A stretch of 64,000 nt of DNA from Propionibacterium sp. (GCA_012517965.1 JAAYTZ010000060.1:1-64000); one strand, 5' to 3'; positions 1 through 9,250 are shown, counted from the first letter of the stretch. The notes: generated by a model not told the origin, from the letters alone. A program made the numbers and translations.

Positions 1-2425
1 AGGGCAGTGCGAACAACAGGACCCCAACGCCCGCCGTGAGCACCCATAGCAAGGTTCCAGGACGGCTGCGGAAGAACGGCCTGCGGGTACGTACCACCAG
101 CGCTATCACCAGTTCGGTGAGCAGCGACTCGATGAACCAGCCCGTCTGGAACTGGGCCTCGGTGGCTCGCAGCACCCACAGCAGGAGCCCGAAGGTCGCG
201 TAGTCGAAGACCGAACTGACCAAGCCGAACACGATCATGAAGCTGCGGATCATGCGGATGTTCCAGCGGTGCGGGCGCTCCATCATGTCGGCGTCGACGT
301 TGTCGCCGGCGATCCCGATCGCCGGGATGTCGGACAGGAAGTTGTTCAGCAGGACCTGTTTGGCCAGCAGGGGGAGGAACGGCAGGAACAGGGACGCGCC
401 AGCCATGCTGACCATGTTCCCGAAGTTGGCGCTGGTGGTCGTGAAGATGTACTTCAGGGTGTTGGCGAACGTGCGGCGTCCTTCCTCGATGCTGGCGCGG
501 AGCACGCCGAGATCCGGGCGGAGCAGGACGAAATCGGCCGCTTCCTTGGCGACATCCGCGGCCTGCTCGACGGAGATGCCGACATCGGCGGCATGCAGGG
601 CCGGTGCGTCGTTGATGCCGTCTCCCAGGAAGCCGACCACGTGGTTCCGCTTGCGGAGCGCGAGGATGATGCGTTCCTTCTGGTTGGGGTCGACCTCGGC
701 GAAGATCGTGGTCTGCTCCGCGACGTGACGCAGCGCCTCGTCGCCCAGGCCCGCCATCTCGTCGGCGGCGAGGACGCTGCCGGCGGGGAGCCCGACGGCC
801 TCGGCCAGGTGCCGGGCGACCAACCGATTGTCGCCGGTGATGATCTTCACCTGGACCCCCAGCCGGGCCAGCGACTCCAGGGTCTGTTGGGCGTCGGGCT
901 TGGGCGGATCGAAGAACAGCAGGAAGCCGACGAAGTCCAGGTCGCGTTCGTCGGCCTCGATCGTGTACCCGGCCTGGCGGGGGACGTCCCGGACCGCCAC
1001 GCCGAGGACGCGGTAGCCCTCGCGGCTCCAGGCGACGAACCGCGCGTCGATGGCGGCCAGACGTTCCCGATCGAGCGGAGCGGTGGCGCCGCCCACCCGC
1101 ACGCGGGTGCACACGGCGAGGACATGGTCGAGCGCGCCCTTGGTGATCAGCATCGGTCGGACGTCCGTGCCCGGGTCGGAGTCGACGACCACGCTCAACC
1201 GCTTCCGAGTGAAGTCGTAGGGGATCTCCTCCAGCTTGTCCATGCCCGTCGTGTCCGGATGCGGTTGCGCGAGGATCGCCTCGTCCAGGGGGTTCGGCAG
1301 GCCGGTCTGGAAGGCGGCGTTGAGGTAGGCCCAGCGCAGCACCTCGGGTGACGGCTGTCCGTCGACGTCCAGCGCTCCATCCAGCCCGACGACGCCCACG
1401 GTGAGGGTGCCGGTCTTGTCGGTGCACAGCGTGTCCATGCTGCCCAGGTTCTCGATGGCGTTGAGCTGGCGAACGATGACGCCGCGGCCCGCCATGGTCT
1501 GCGCCCCTCGGGCCAGGTTGACCGTCATGATCGCCGGCAGCAACTCGGGCGCGATCCCCACCGCCAGGGCGATCGCGAACAAGAGCGAGTCGATCGGCGG
1601 CTTGGCCAGGATCACGTTGATCGCGAACACACCCAGCACCAGCACCGTCATGATCCGGGTCAGCAACAGGCCGAACTTCCTGATGCCGCGTTCGAATTCG
1701 GTCTCGGGTGCACGCGCGGTCAACCGCTCGGCGATCTGGCCGTAGGCAGTCGCGGCGCCCGTCGACACGATCAACGCCCGCGCTGTGCCGCTCCGCACGC
1801 TCGTGCCCAGGAACACCATGTTGAGCCGCTCGGACAGCGTTGCCTGCGGCCCCACCGGACCAGGCCGCTTCTCGACCGGGAATGTCTCACCGGTCAGGAC
1901 CGCTTGGTTCACGAAGAAGTCGTTGGCCTCCAGCACGATCCCGTCGGCCGGGATCAGGCTGCCCGCGGCCAGCACCACCACATCGCCGGGCACGACCTCC
2001 TCCACCGGGACCGATCGCACCTCGCCGTCGCGCAGGACGTTGGCCTTGATCGCCGCCTGGGCGCGCAAGGCCTCGACCGCACGGCTGGCCGAATGCTCCT
2101 GCACGAAGCTCAGTCCGGCGCTGGCGACCACGATCGCGACCACGATGCCCGCGTCCGTCCACTCCCCGACCACGGCCGAAACCACGGCCGCGAAGACCAG
2201 GATCAGCACCAACGGGCTGGTGAACTGGGCCAGCAGCGATCGCCACGCAGAGCCGTGCCGGCGCGGCACCAACGCGTTCGCGCCGACCCGCTGAAGTCGG
2301 GCACCCGCCTCAGCCCCGCTCAGCCCCGCCGGCGACGACTCCACGGCGGCGAGCAGTTGCTCGACAGGCCGACTCCAGGGACTGTCCGGGCCTTGGTCGG
2401 TGAGCGACACCGCCCTCGCTGGCAT
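1..2425 (-). CDS. mgtA: Magnesium-translocating P-type ATPase (3' part beyond window)
   Basis: Membrane P-type ATPase that imports Mg2+ using ATP (P3B/MgtA family). The reading frame runs from an ATG at 2425 off the left edge, so about 808 residues are visible and the last transmembrane helices are missing; the family is usually 850-900 residues. The phosphorylation motif CTDKTGTLT is present with its Asp at residue 336 (codon at 1420-1418). Also visible are the TGE actuator motif (VLTGETFPVEK), the hinge GDGINDAP, and the family-typical stretch with FLPLLAKQ followed by DIPAIGIAGDNVD. The N-terminus carries a cation-ATPase N-domain. A TACGTT -10 box lies 6 nt upstream of the ATG with no Shine-Dalgarno sequence, so the mRNA is probably leaderless. 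It is divergent from nothing close: the next gene upstream, at 2842-2501, runs on the same strand. Confidence 0.93.
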   Translation of the reverse strand, partial: MPARAVSLTDQGPDSPWSRPVEQLLAAVESSPAGLSGAEAGARLQRVGANALVPRRHGSAWRSLLAQFTSPLVLILVFAAVVSAVVGEWTDAGIVVAIVVASAGLSFVQEHSASRAVEALRAQAAIKANVLRDGEVRSVPVEEVVPGDVVVLAAGSLIPADGIVLEANDFFVNQAVLTGETFPVEKRPGPVGPQATLSERLNMVFLGTSVRSGTARALIVSTGAATAYGQIAERLTARAPETEFERGIRKFGLLLTRIMTVLVLGVFAINVILAKPPIDSLLFAIALAVGIAPELLPAIMTVNLARGAQTMAGRGVIVRQLNAIENLGSMDTLCTDKTGTLTVGVVGLDGALDVDGQPSPEVLRWAYLNAAFQTGLPNPLDEAILAQPHPDTTGMDKLEEIPYDFTRKRLSVVVDSDPGTDVRPMLITKGALDHVLAVCTRVRVGGATAPLDRERLAAIDARFVAWSREGYRVLGVAVRDVPRQAGYTIEADERDLDFVGFLLFFDPPKPDAQQTLESLARLGVQVKIITGDNRLVARHLAEAVGLPAGSVLAADEMAGLGDEALRHVAEQTTIFAEVDPNQKERIILALRKRNHVVGFLGDGINDAPALHAADVGISVEQAADVAKEAADFVLLRPDLGVLRASIEEGRRTFANTLKYIFTTTSANFGNMVSMAGASLFLPFLPLLAKQVLLNNFLSDIPAIGIAGDNVDADMMERPHRWNIRMIRSFMIVFGLVSSVFDYATFGLLLWVLRATEAQFQTGWFIESLLTELVIALVVRTRRPFFRSRPGTLLWVLTAGVGVLLFALP

Positions 2426-2431
2426 GCCGCG

Positions 2432-2437
2432 AACGTA
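2432..2437 (-). promoter_or_regulatory. -10 box of mgtA, leaderless type
   Basis: TACGTT on the minus strand, 6 nt before the ATG at 2425. This matches TANNNT at the distance expected for a transcript that begins at the start codon. There is no purine-rich ribosome binding site between it and the ATG. Confidence 0.45.
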
Positions 2438-2500
2438 ACAGATGAGAGCCGCCGGCAGTGGGCCCACTGGCGGGCGAAGGAGGAATCCGGCCGGCTCGGA

Positions 2501-2842
2501 TCAGGGGGCTTCGTTGCCGCGGTTCTCCAGGAACGAGCGGTCGAAGTACTGCGGACGTTCCGGCGCCACGGCGTCCGGGTCGTCGACGTCGGTGCCCACC
2601 AGGGCGTCGGGGGAGTCGTCCCAGGCCGTGGGGTCGAAGGTGCGGTCGCGGTGGACGAGGGCGTCCCGGTCGAGCACCGGCACGCCGGTCGCGGTGAACG
2701 TGGGCGGGGTGGGCCTCTGGGCCGGCGTGGACGGGGCCACTCCTTCGTCCTCGGGGGGTTTCGGGCGCCGCCTGCCCCGCACCTTGACAGCCACCCACGC
2801 CCCGACCGACGCGAGGACCAAAGCGATGACCACGCTCTCCAC
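2501..2842 (-). CDS. Small single-pass membrane protein, function unknown
   Basis: 113 residues from a GTG at 2842, chosen because GGGAG lies 5 nt upstream and the frame then opens directly into a hydrophobic segment (VVIALVLASVGAWVAV, residues about 4-19). The membrane segment is followed by a basic stop-transfer patch (RGRRRPK) and an acidic, proline-rich C-terminal tail that includes a DDSPDAL..DVDDPDA stretch. This is an N-in, single-helix layout with a roughly 90-residue soluble tail. I do not recognise a family. It lies just upstream of mgtA on the same strand (75 bp gap), but nothing in it points to magnesium. Confidence 0.6.
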   Translation of the reverse strand: MESVVIALVLASVGAWVAVKVRGRRRPKPPEDEGVAPSTPAQRPTPPTFTATGVPVLDRDALVHRDRTFDPTAWDDSPDALVGTDVDDPDAVAPERPQYFDRSFLENRGNEAP

Positions 2843-3021
2843 AGCAGCTCCCGTCGACGGATGCCTCCACGGTAGCCGCTTCCCGGGTGCGGGTGCGCGC
2901 CCGGGGCACCTCCCGGTTCGCTGCGTTCGGTCGTCGTCGCGGGACGCCGCGTCCTCTGGCGGCCACATCGAGGCCTACCGGACGGCGACGGCTAGCCTTG
3001 CCCATGGCAGGAGAGGACGTG

Positions 3022-3261
3022 ATGGTCATGGTGGGAGCGAAGAAGCGCTGGAACGAGCTGTCGCCGGTGGCGCGCATCGCCATCGTGAAGCTGGCGGTGC
3101 TGGACGTCGGCCTGAAGTGCTGGGCCCTCGCGGATCTGGTGAACCGTCCCCAGAGCCAGGTCAAGGGTTCCAAGACCGCGTGGGCGATCGCGCTCACCCT
3201 CGTGAACTCCGCCGGTGTCCTGCCCGCCACGTACCTGGCCTGGGCCCGCTCACCCGACTGA
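3022..3261 (+). CDS. Small two-helix membrane protein (DUF5652/PLDc_N-like)
   Basis: 79 residues from the ATG at 3022, which has AGGAGAGG 5 nt upstream; an upstream ATG at 3004 and a GTG at 3019 are in frame but worse placed. Two hydrophobic stretches are visible: IAIVKLAVLDVGLKCWALADL and AWAIALTLVNSAGVLPATYLAW, with a charged linker (NRPQSQVKGSK) between them. The pattern of a second helix beginning K-x-AW and ending in P-x-x-Y-L resembles short membrane proteins of the DUF5652/PLDc_N type; this is a resemblance by eye only. It sits 32 bp upstream of the ABC exporter genes and could be co-transcribed with them. Confidence 0.6.
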   Translation: MVMVGAKKRWNELSPVARIAIVKLAVLDVGLKCWALADLVNRPQSQVKGSKTAWAIALTLVNSAGVLPATYLAWARSPD

Positions 3262-3293
3262 ACCCGTTTCCGTCGGGTGGCAGACTGGCCGGG

Positions 3294-4016
3294 ATGACTG
3301 AGGATGTCCTGGCGTCGGCCCACGTGCGCCTCGAGGGGGTGTCACGCCACTTCGGGGCGGGGGAGTCGCTGGTCGAGGTGCTCCACGACGTGTCGTTCTC
3401 GGTCGCCCGCGGAGCCCGCTGTGTGATCGTCGGCGCGTCGGGGTCGGGCAAGTCGACCCTGCTCAACGCGATCGGCGGGCTGGACCGTCCGGACGCGGGA
3501 AGGATCCTGGTCGACGGGCAGGACGTGACGGCCATGTCGCCGAAGGAACTGACCCGCTATCGCCGTCGCCACATCGGTTTCGTGTTTCAGTTCTACAACC
3601 TCGTGCCCGACCTCACGGTGCGCGAGAACATTCAGGTCACGGCCCACTTGGTCCGTCGGCCCCTGGACATCGACGACTTGCTGGTCCACCTGGGCCTGTA
3701 CGAGCACCGGAACAAGTTCCCCGCCCAGCTCTCGGGCGGGCAGCAGCAGCGGTGCGCGATCGCGCGCGCGCTCGTCAAGGGCTCCGACCTACTGCTGGCC
3801 GACGAGCCGACCGGGGCCTTGGACCGGCACACGTCCCAGCAGATGCTCGAGGTGCTGGACGACGTGCATCGGATCTACCGGGCGACGCTGGTGATGGTCA
3901 CGCACAACGAGGCGATCACCGGTCTGGCAGACCAGGTGATCGAACTCCGCGACGGACGCGTCGTCCGCGACGAGCTCAACCCCCATCCGCGTGCAGCCCG
4001 AGACCTCGACTGGTGA
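3294..4016 (+). CDS. ABC transporter ATP-binding protein (LolD/MacB-type)
   Basis: 240-residue nucleotide-binding subunit of an exporter of the MacB/LolD/FtsE class. Walker A is GASGSGKS (residues 47-54), the signature LSGGQQQR starts at residue 146, and Walker [12 protein letters not shown] has its catalytic DE at 170-171, followed by the switch His in VMVTHN. The start ATG at 3294 opens MTEDVLA, upstream of the conserved [10 protein letters not shown]. The stop codon overlaps the GTG of the permease by 4 bp, so the two products form one transporter. No substrate can be assigned: comparable modules handle lipoproteins, peptides or antibiotics. Confidence 0.93.
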   Translation: MTEDVLASAHVRLEGVSRHFGAGESLVEVLHDVSFSVARGARCVIVGASGSGKSTLLNAIGGLDRPDAGRILVDGQDVTAMSPKELTRYRRRHIGFVFQFYNLVPDLTVRENIQVTAHLVRRPLDIDDLLVHLGLYEHRNKFPAQLSGGQQQRCAIARALVKGSDLLLADEPTGALDRHTSQQMLEVLDDVHRIYRATLVMVTHNEAITGLADQVIELRDGRVVRDELNPHPRAARDLDW

Positions 4017-6391
4017 ACGCCGCGGCCCTCGGTCTGACCCTGCGCCGCAGCTGGCGTGGCTTCCGTGCCGGCTGGGCACGCTGGAGCGCGATCGTCGTGT
4101 TGCTCACGGTCGGCCTGGGGGTGGTGGTCGGGCTGATCACCTCGGCCACCGCGACGCTGGGTGGCATCGACCAGGGCGCTCGCGCCGGGCAGTTGGCCGA
4201 CGGGACGGTCATCACCGAGATCCCCCTGACCTCCGCACAGCTGTCGGCCGCCGAAGAGGTGGGGGCGAGGATCGTGCCCACCCCGTACGTGGACGTGCCC
4301 GGGCGCTCGGCGGGCGCGGACACCACGGTGCGCGCGTTCCGCTCCGACCAGGCGGTCAGCCGGCCCACACTCGACGCCGGCGAACTGCCGGGCTGCTCCG
4401 ACGAGGTCATGGTGGAGAAGCTGCACGCGGCCGCCCATCGACTTCGGGTGGGGGACTCGGTGATCGTCGACGGCCGGCCCCTGCGGATCAGCGGGATCGG
4501 CAGCCTCCCCGACTACACGCTGGCGAGCCCACAACTCGGCCAGACCAGCGACCCCGCGCGGTTCGCCCTCATGGTGGTCTCCGGGAGCACGTACGACCGA
4601 CTGGCGGCGTCCCACCCGCGCGCGGTCGTCGCCGCCTACGGGTATGTGCTGGAGGGAGCCACGCACGAGCAGCTTCGCAAGCACCTGAGCCAGATCGTTC
4701 TCGAGCCCGACCGCGCCTCGAACCCCTATGTGGCCCAAGCCCTGGCGGCCGCCCGGCAGGCGGGGGTGCCGCTCAGCTACCCGGCGATGTCGCTGTTCCT
4801 CCCCGTCGACGACAACCCGCGCATCACCGGGGCCATCACGGACGCGCGCACGACCATGCTGGTGACAGTCGTGACCACGGTGCTCGTGATGCTGCTCGTC
4901 GCGTACGTGCTGGCGGAGTTCTCCCGCGACCGGATCGTGCGCGACGCCGTGGTGATCGGAACCCAGTCGGCCCTCGGGACGAGCGCGGGGGCGCTCCTGC
5001 GCTTCTACCTGGTGCTGCCGCTCGTGGTCACGACTGTGGGTGCGGTGCTGGGGGCGGTCCTGGGTCGAGCACTGGCGCCCTACCTGGGCATCATCACCGA
5101 CTACTACTCGTTCCCCGCGGTCCCCGTCGAGCCGTCGGCGCGCCTGGTGGCAGTGGCCGTCGCCGGCCCGGTCGCCCTGGTGGCCCTCGTTCACGTGGTC
5201 GTCCTCCGGGCCGCGCTCGACCGGCCGACGCAGGAGCTGCTGCGACCCCAGGTGAGCGGGGGGCCGTCCCTGCCGTTGCGCCTGGATTTCCTTCCCTTCC
5301 TGACGACGTTTCGGCTGCGGCAGGCGCTGCGGTCACTCGGCAGCTACCTGCTCATCGTGATGGGCCTGTTCCTGTGCATCCTGCTGCTGGTCTTCGGGCT
5401 GGGGATCCGCAGCGCGATGGACGCCTACCTGGCGCGGGCCGGCGCCGACCTGACGTTCGCGGACACGTACACGCTGCGGTTCCCCGACCTGAGCGCCGTG
5501 CCCGCCGGGGCACACGAGGCCGTCGCCGTTCCCATGCGGGTGCTCGACGACGACGGGCAACCGGGGACGACACTGACCGTGCTGGGCGTCCCGGAGGACA
5601 ACCCGTACTTCCCGGTTCCCCCGAGCACGCTCGGCGCCTACGACCTGGTGCTGTCCCGCGCGGCGGCCCACAAGTACCGACTGGGCGTCGGGGACGCGAT
5701 CACGCTCAGAGACTCCTCGCGGCTGAACTGGTCCTTCCGGGTCGTGGGCGTCGCCGACTACACCGCCACGGCGTTCGGCTTCACCACACCGGCCCACGCG
5801 CGGGCCCTGGTGGACCCTGGCGTCCTGGTCGCCGCCGAACGCATGAGCGCGGCGGGCGGGGGCGCGTCCCGGCCCTACTACAACGTGCTGCTGTCCGACC
5901 AGCCGCTCGACCTCGACCCCGATCGGGTGCTCAGCCACAGCACCCGGGAGGAGATGCTCGGCGGGGTCGTCAAGTTCAACGTGCTGCTGTCGCGCATCGT
6001 GACGCTGGTCACCTGGTCGTCGATGCTCATCATGGTGGTGGTGCTGTACGTGCTGATCCGCATGGTGGTGGCCCGCCAGCGGTACTCGATCTCGCTGCTC
6101 AAGGCGCTCGGCTACAGCGACCGCCAGGTGGGTCGGCTGTACCTCGACAACTACCTGTGGGTCGTCGTGGGCAGCGTCGCGGTGGCCGTGCCGGTCGCGG
6201 TGGCGATCATGAGCCAGGTCTGGCGGCTGATGACGGTGCACCTGCCGATCGGGATCCAGTTCCTCGTCACCCCCCGCGATGTCGCGTTGATGGCCGGCCT
6301 CGCCCTGGCCTCGTACGCGGTGGTGCGGCTCGCCACCTCCCGGGACACCCGGTCGGTGCCGGTGACGGAGGTGTTGAAAGTGCGGGAGTGA
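4013..6391 (+). CDS. ABC transporter permease with two FtsX domains
   Basis: 792 residues from a GTG that overlaps the end of the ATPase gene. The architecture is duplicated: an N-terminal membrane helix (SAIVVLLTVGLGVVVGLI, about residues 24-41), a large extracytoplasmic domain, three helices near residues 280-410, then a fourth helix after the linker (YLLIVMGLFLCILLLVFGLGI, near residue 445), a second extracytoplasmic domain, and three C-terminal helices ending in the SVPVTEVLKVRE tail typical of FtsX-type permeases. Each half therefore matches one FtsX/MacB_PCD unit. With the ATPase it would make a tripartite-free, Gram-positive-style exporter or mechanotransmission complex. Substrate unknown. 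Confidence 0.9.
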   Translation: MNAAALGLTLRRSWRGFRAGWARWSAIVVLLTVGLGVVVGLITSATATLGGIDQGARAGQLADGTVITEIPLTSAQLSAAEEVGARIVPTPYVDVPGRSAGADTTVRAFRSDQAVSRPTLDAGELPGCSDEVMVEKLHAAAHRLRVGDSVIVDGRPLRISGIGSLPDYTLASPQLGQTSDPARFALMVVSGSTYDRLAASHPRAVVAAYGYVLEGATHEQLRKHLSQIVLEPDRASNPYVAQALAAARQAGVPLSYPAMSLFLPVDDNPRITGAITDARTTMLVTVVTTVLVMLLVAYVLAEFSRDRIVRDAVVIGTQSALGTSAGALLRFYLVLPLVVTTVGAVLGAVLGRALAPYLGIITDYYSFPAVPVEPSARLVAVAVAGPVALVALVHVVVLRAALDRPTQELLRPQVSGGPSLPLRLDFLPFLTTFRLRQALRSLGSYLLIVMGLFLCILLLVFGLGIRSAMDAYLARAGADLTFADTYTLRFPDLSAVPAGAHEAVAVPMRVLDDDGQPGTTLTVLGVPEDNPYFPVPPSTLGAYDLVLSRAAAHKYRLGVGDAITLRDSSRLNWSFRVVGVADYTATAFGFTTPAHARALVDPGVLVAAERMSAAGGGASRPYYNVLLSDQPLDLDPDRVLSHSTREEMLGGVVKFNVLLSRIVTLVTWSSMLIMVVVLYVLIRMVVARQRYSISLLKALGYSDRQVGRLYLDNYLWVVVGSVAVAVPVAVAIMSQVWRLMTVHLPIGIQFLVTPRDVALMAGLALASYAVVRLATSRDTRSVPVTEVLKVRE

Positions 6392-6401
6392 GGCTTCCCG
6401 T

Positions 6402-6416
6402 CGCGGGATCGCCGCG
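6402..6416. terminator. Possible hairpin between convergent genes
   Basis: CGCGG-gatcg-CCGCG, a 5-bp G/C stem with a 5-nt loop, lying between the end of the permease gene and the end of the convergent methyltransferase gene. No T-tract follows on either strand, so its role as a terminator is only suggested by position. Confidence 0.3.
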
Positions 6417-6449
6417 ATGCTTCGACGGCTCGGGTGGTCGGCCTGTGGG

Positions 6450-7097
6450 TCAGGGGCCCACCGTGCTCGGTTTGACGGCCCGCACCTGCACGGCGTTGAC
6501 CGACCGCCCACGGAGCACGTGGCCCTCGGGGGTGGGGAAGCCCGCTGCGCGCACGAGGGCGAGCAGCGCGGCGAGGGTGAGGAACCGGCCCTGCCGCCCC
6601 CCCGACATCAGGCGCCAGCGGCGGAGCAGCCGGTAGGCCCCGATCGCCCGCTGGCGAACCGTCATCCCCTCGGTCGCGAAGTTGGCGATCAGCAGAACCC
6701 CGCCCGGCCGCAGCAGCCGGGCGGCCTCCGCGACGATCGCCCCCGGCTCCCGCACGATGTCCAGCACGTTGGCGATCAAGACGGCATCCGCGGACGCCGC
6801 AGGCAGGCCCGTCTCCCTGGCGTCCGCGAGTCGCAGGGACACGTGGGGATGGACGCCGAGGGTGCGCTCGGCCTCCTTCAGCATGGCCGGGGACGCGTCC
6901 ACGGCGACGACGCTCCGGCAGCGGGGAGCGTAGGCCCGCGTGAACCACCCGGTGCCGCACCCGAGCTCCACCACGTCCCCGTCGGGGAGTGCCCGAGCCG
7001 CCGCGGACCGCATCTCCTCCATCAGGTCCTGGCCGGCGACGTAGGCGTTGTCCGTTTCGTAGGTTGTCGCCATTCGGTCCCAGAAGCGTGCGGCCAC
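6450..7097 (-). CDS. Class I SAM-dependent methyltransferase
   Basis: 215 residues from a GTG at 7097, with GAGAGGGG about 8 nt upstream. The Rossmann-fold motifs are in order: motif I VVELGCGTGWFTRAYA (near residue 42), the acidic end of strand 2 VVAVDASPAML, then ADARETGLPAASADAVLIANVLDIV, and the post-motif LLRPGGVLLIANF. This is the UbiE/Methyltransf_11 layout. No substrate-specific region is recognisable. The gene is convergent with the FtsX permease and divergent from the NlpC/P60 gene, so it seems to be a single-gene unit. Confidence 0.85.
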   Translation of the reverse strand: MAARFWDRMATTYETDNAYVAGQDLMEEMRSAAARALPDGDVVELGCGTGWFTRAYAPRCRSVVAVDASPAMLKEAERTLGVHPHVSLRLADARETGLPAASADAVLIANVLDIVREPGAIVAEAARLLRPGGVLLIANFATEGMTVRQRAIGAYRLLRRWRLMSGGRQGRFLTLAALLALVRAAGFPTPEGHVLRGRSVNAVQVRAVKPSTVGP

Positions 7098-7234
7098 CGT
7101 GTCGCCCCTCTCTTGGGTCCTGCGTCCCCTGGTCCGGTGGCGCCCCGAGGACTATTCTCTGAACAACGACCACTCTGCGAGCCACGCCCCGCCAAGGAGT
7201 TGGCCGTGTCTTGGATCGAACGACGGGGGGATCC

Positions 7235-9193
7235 GTGACATCGACCGTCCGGCGCCGCGCAGCCTCGATCACGGCTGCCCTGGGCCTGTCTCTCGCCGTC
7301 GCGGCGGTGGGGCCGGCAGCGGCGGCTCCGGGAGCCGCGGCGTCCGACTTCGGCGCTCGCCAGCGGGGCACCGCGTTCAGCGCCCTCGCCGGCACGATCC
7401 CCTTCCTGACCGCCGGCGACGTTCCCGCCGACCCCGGCGCGGCGGGTCCGACGGAGACCCTCGGCGGCACCGCCGACGAGGTCCCTCCCGGCTCGCGGAT
7501 CGTCGTCGCCCCGGTGGCCATCACGCCCGACCCGCCGGCCGCGCCGAGTGCCGTGCTCCCCGAGTCCGCCGAGCAGGCGGACACCACCTACGTCAGCGGC
7601 CTCAGCCGCTCGGAGTTGGCCGCCCGGCTTGCCGGGGTCGTCGGGCTCGCCCGGTCGCTCGCCGGCGCCGACTACGTCTGGGGTGGCACGACGCCGGCGG
7701 GCTTCGACTGCTCGGGTTTCACGCGGTACGTCTACGATCAGGTCGCCATCGACATCCCCCGGTCGGCCGAGGAGCAGTACCACGCGCTGAACAAGATCAG
7801 CCGGTCGCAGGCGCTGCCGGGCGACCTCGTCTTCTTCCCGCGCTCGGACGGCTTCGTCTACCACGTCGCCATCTACCTGGGAGACGGACTGGTCGTCGAG
7901 GCGCGCAATCCGCGCGTCGGCGTCCTGATCGATCCGATCTGGGCCTCCAACGTGACGTTCGGCACCGTCCGCGACATCGGACGCCGACCCGGCGGTTACA
8001 TCACCGGACGCTACGACCCGACCCCCATCGCGGCGACGGTGGGCTTCGACATCCTGCCGTGGGCCGGCGACGACTACACCGGTGGCGTCTCGACCCGCTA
8101 CTCCGCGCTCAGCGACTCCACGCCCGCCGTGGCCGAGCCCTCGCCCACCGGACCGTCCCCCCAGCCGACGACGACGCCGACCGGCACGCCGACGTCCACG
8201 CCCAGTGCGACACCGACCAGCACTCCGAGCGTGACCCCGACGACCACCCCGCTGGAGCCGACGACCACCCCGACGGAGCCGACGACCACCCCGACGGAGC
8301 CGACGACCACCCCGGCGGAGCCGACGACCACCCCGGCGGAGCCGACGACCACCCCGAGTGCGACGCCGACGGTCACATCGGTGGAGCCGTCGCCGTCGGT
8401 GGAGCCGTCGCCGTCGGTGGAGCCGTCGCCGTCGGTGGAGCCGTCGCCGAGTGCGTCCGCGGAACCGACGCCCGAGCCCCAGGAGGTGGCCGCCACGAGT
8501 CTCCGGCTCGCCGGGGCCTGGGTGGACGCCGACGCCGACGCAGGCACCACGCTCCGGGCCGTCCTGGCGTCCGAGGGCTCGTCCTGCGTCGCCGGACGGG
8601 TCGTTTCGTTCGCGGTGTCGTCCGACGGCGCGACGTGGTCACGCGTCGGCGCGGCCGAAGCGTCGGAGGCGGGATCGGCCTCGGTGACCTGGAGTCACGC
8701 GGCGTCGCTCGTCGGCGTCCGGCTGCTCCGTGCCTCCACGGAGGCCACGGACGGCTGTGCGGCCGCGTCGGCGGGGGCCATGCTGGCCCTCGGCGACGGA
8801 ACCGAACTGCTCGTCGGGGCCGGCAGCACGTCGGCCGGGGCGCGCTTCGCGCTTCGGATCCCCGGTGACGATCCGGCGCAGGGGGAGTTCCGGTGGTCGT
8901 CGGGGTCCGTGCGCCTGACCGCCGACTCGGTGGCCGTGGCCGCGGTGGCCTGCCCCACCGGGTACACGGCCTGCGCCATCGTCCGCGGCGAGGGGGCCAC
9001 CGAACTGCTGGTGGACGGCGACTGGCAGCCGGGCGACACCGTCGCGTTCAAGGCCCTGATCCTCGACGGAGAGGACGCCGACGCGTTCGGCCTCCTGCGC
9101 GGGCCTTCGGCGACCGGGACGGAGTGGCCGGAGCCGGCGGAGCTGACGGCCGGGTCGATCGTCGCCGGACCCGCCTTCGAGCCTGCTTCGTAG
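7235..9193 (+). CDS. Secreted NlpC/P60 peptidoglycan endopeptidase with repeat linker
   Basis: 652 residues from a GTG at 7235 (G6 tract 5 nt upstream). A Sec signal peptide is clear: RRRAAS, then a hydrophobic core ITAALGLSLAVAAV, then AAAAPGA. The NlpC/P60 domain follows, with catalytic Cys159 in GFDCSGF, His210 in YHVAIYLGDG and the preceding YVWGGTTPAGF. Such enzymes cut D-gamma-glutamyl-diaminopimelate or related bonds in cell-wall peptides. A Thr/Pro/Glu/Ser linker made of five EPTTTPx and four VEPSPS units (about residues 300-410) leads to a roughly 240-residue C-terminal region rich in beta-branched residues and holding four cysteines (SSCVAG, DGCAAA, ACPTGYTACAIV). I could not identify that region; it may anchor the enzyme to the wall or bind a partner. 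Confidence 0.87.
   Translation: MTSTVRRRAASITAALGLSLAVAAVGPAAAAPGAAASDFGARQRGTAFSALAGTIPFLTAGDVPADPGAAGPTETLGGTADEVPPGSRIVVAPVAITPDPPAAPSAVLPESAEQADTTYVSGLSRSELAARLAGVVGLARSLAGADYVWGGTTPAGFDCSGFTRYVYDQVAIDIPRSAEEQYHALNKISRSQALPGDLVFFPRSDGFVYHVAIYLGDGLVVEARNPRVGVLIDPIWASNVTFGTVRDIGRRPGGYITGRYDPTPIAATVGFDILPWAGDDYTGGVSTRYSALSDSTPAVAEPSPTGPSPQPTTTPTGTPTSTPSATPTSTPSVTPTTTPLEPTTTPTEPTTTPTEPTTTPAEPTTTPAEPTTTPSATPTVTSVEPSPSVEPSPSVEPSPSVEPSPSASAEPTPEPQEVAATSLRLAGAWVDADADAGTTLRAVLASEGSSCVAGRVVSFAVSSDGATWSRVGAAEASEAGSASVTWSHAASLVGVRLLRASTEATDGCAAASAGAMLALGDGTELLVGAGSTSAGARFALRIPGDDPAQGEFRWSSGSVRLTADSVAVAAVACPTGYTACAIVRGEGATELLVDGDWQPGDTVAFKALILDGEDADAFGLLRGPSATGTEWPEPAELTAGSIVAGPAFEPAS
8255..8359 (+). 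repeat. Five 21-bp in-frame tandem repeats (EPTTTPx)
   Basis: The units begin gagccgacgaccaccccg and differ mainly in the last codon, giving EPTTTPT twice, EPTTTPA twice and EPTTTPS once. They lie in the linker of the NlpC/P60 protein, so a change in copy number would lengthen or shorten the linker without shifting the frame. Confidence 0.9.
8381..8452 (+). repeat. Four 18-bp in-frame tandem repeats (VEPSPS)
   Basis: The units gtggagccgtcgccgtcg are identical in three copies; the fourth ends in agt. They follow the EPTTTPx array in the same linker and are likewise frame-neutral to gain or loss. Confidence 0.9.
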
Positions 9194-9198
9194 CGGCC

Positions 9199-9229
9199 GA
9201 CCGGCGCTCCCGCCAGGGGAGCCCCGGTC
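9199..9229. terminator. Strong bidirectional hairpin terminator
   Basis: GACCGG/CCGGTC and GCTCCC/GGGAGC form a 13-bp stem with one C-C mismatch and the loop gccag. It lies 5 bp after the NlpC/P60 stop codon and about 20 bp after the end of the convergent glutathione peroxidase gene, where a shared terminator is expected. No T-tract. Confidence 0.7.
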
Positions 9230-9250
9230 AGCGACCCCCACCGGGGCAGG

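Noticed and set aside
269-1351. 360-codon plus-strand open frame over the mgtA region
   Set aside because: It is the complement of a well-conserved P-type ATPase with CTDKTGTLT; the plus-strand translation is low-complexity and matches nothing.
3991-6636. 881-codon plus-strand frame overlapping the FtsX permease
   Set aside because: Arg/Gly/Pro-rich out-of-frame shadow of the permease, a product of the high G+C content.
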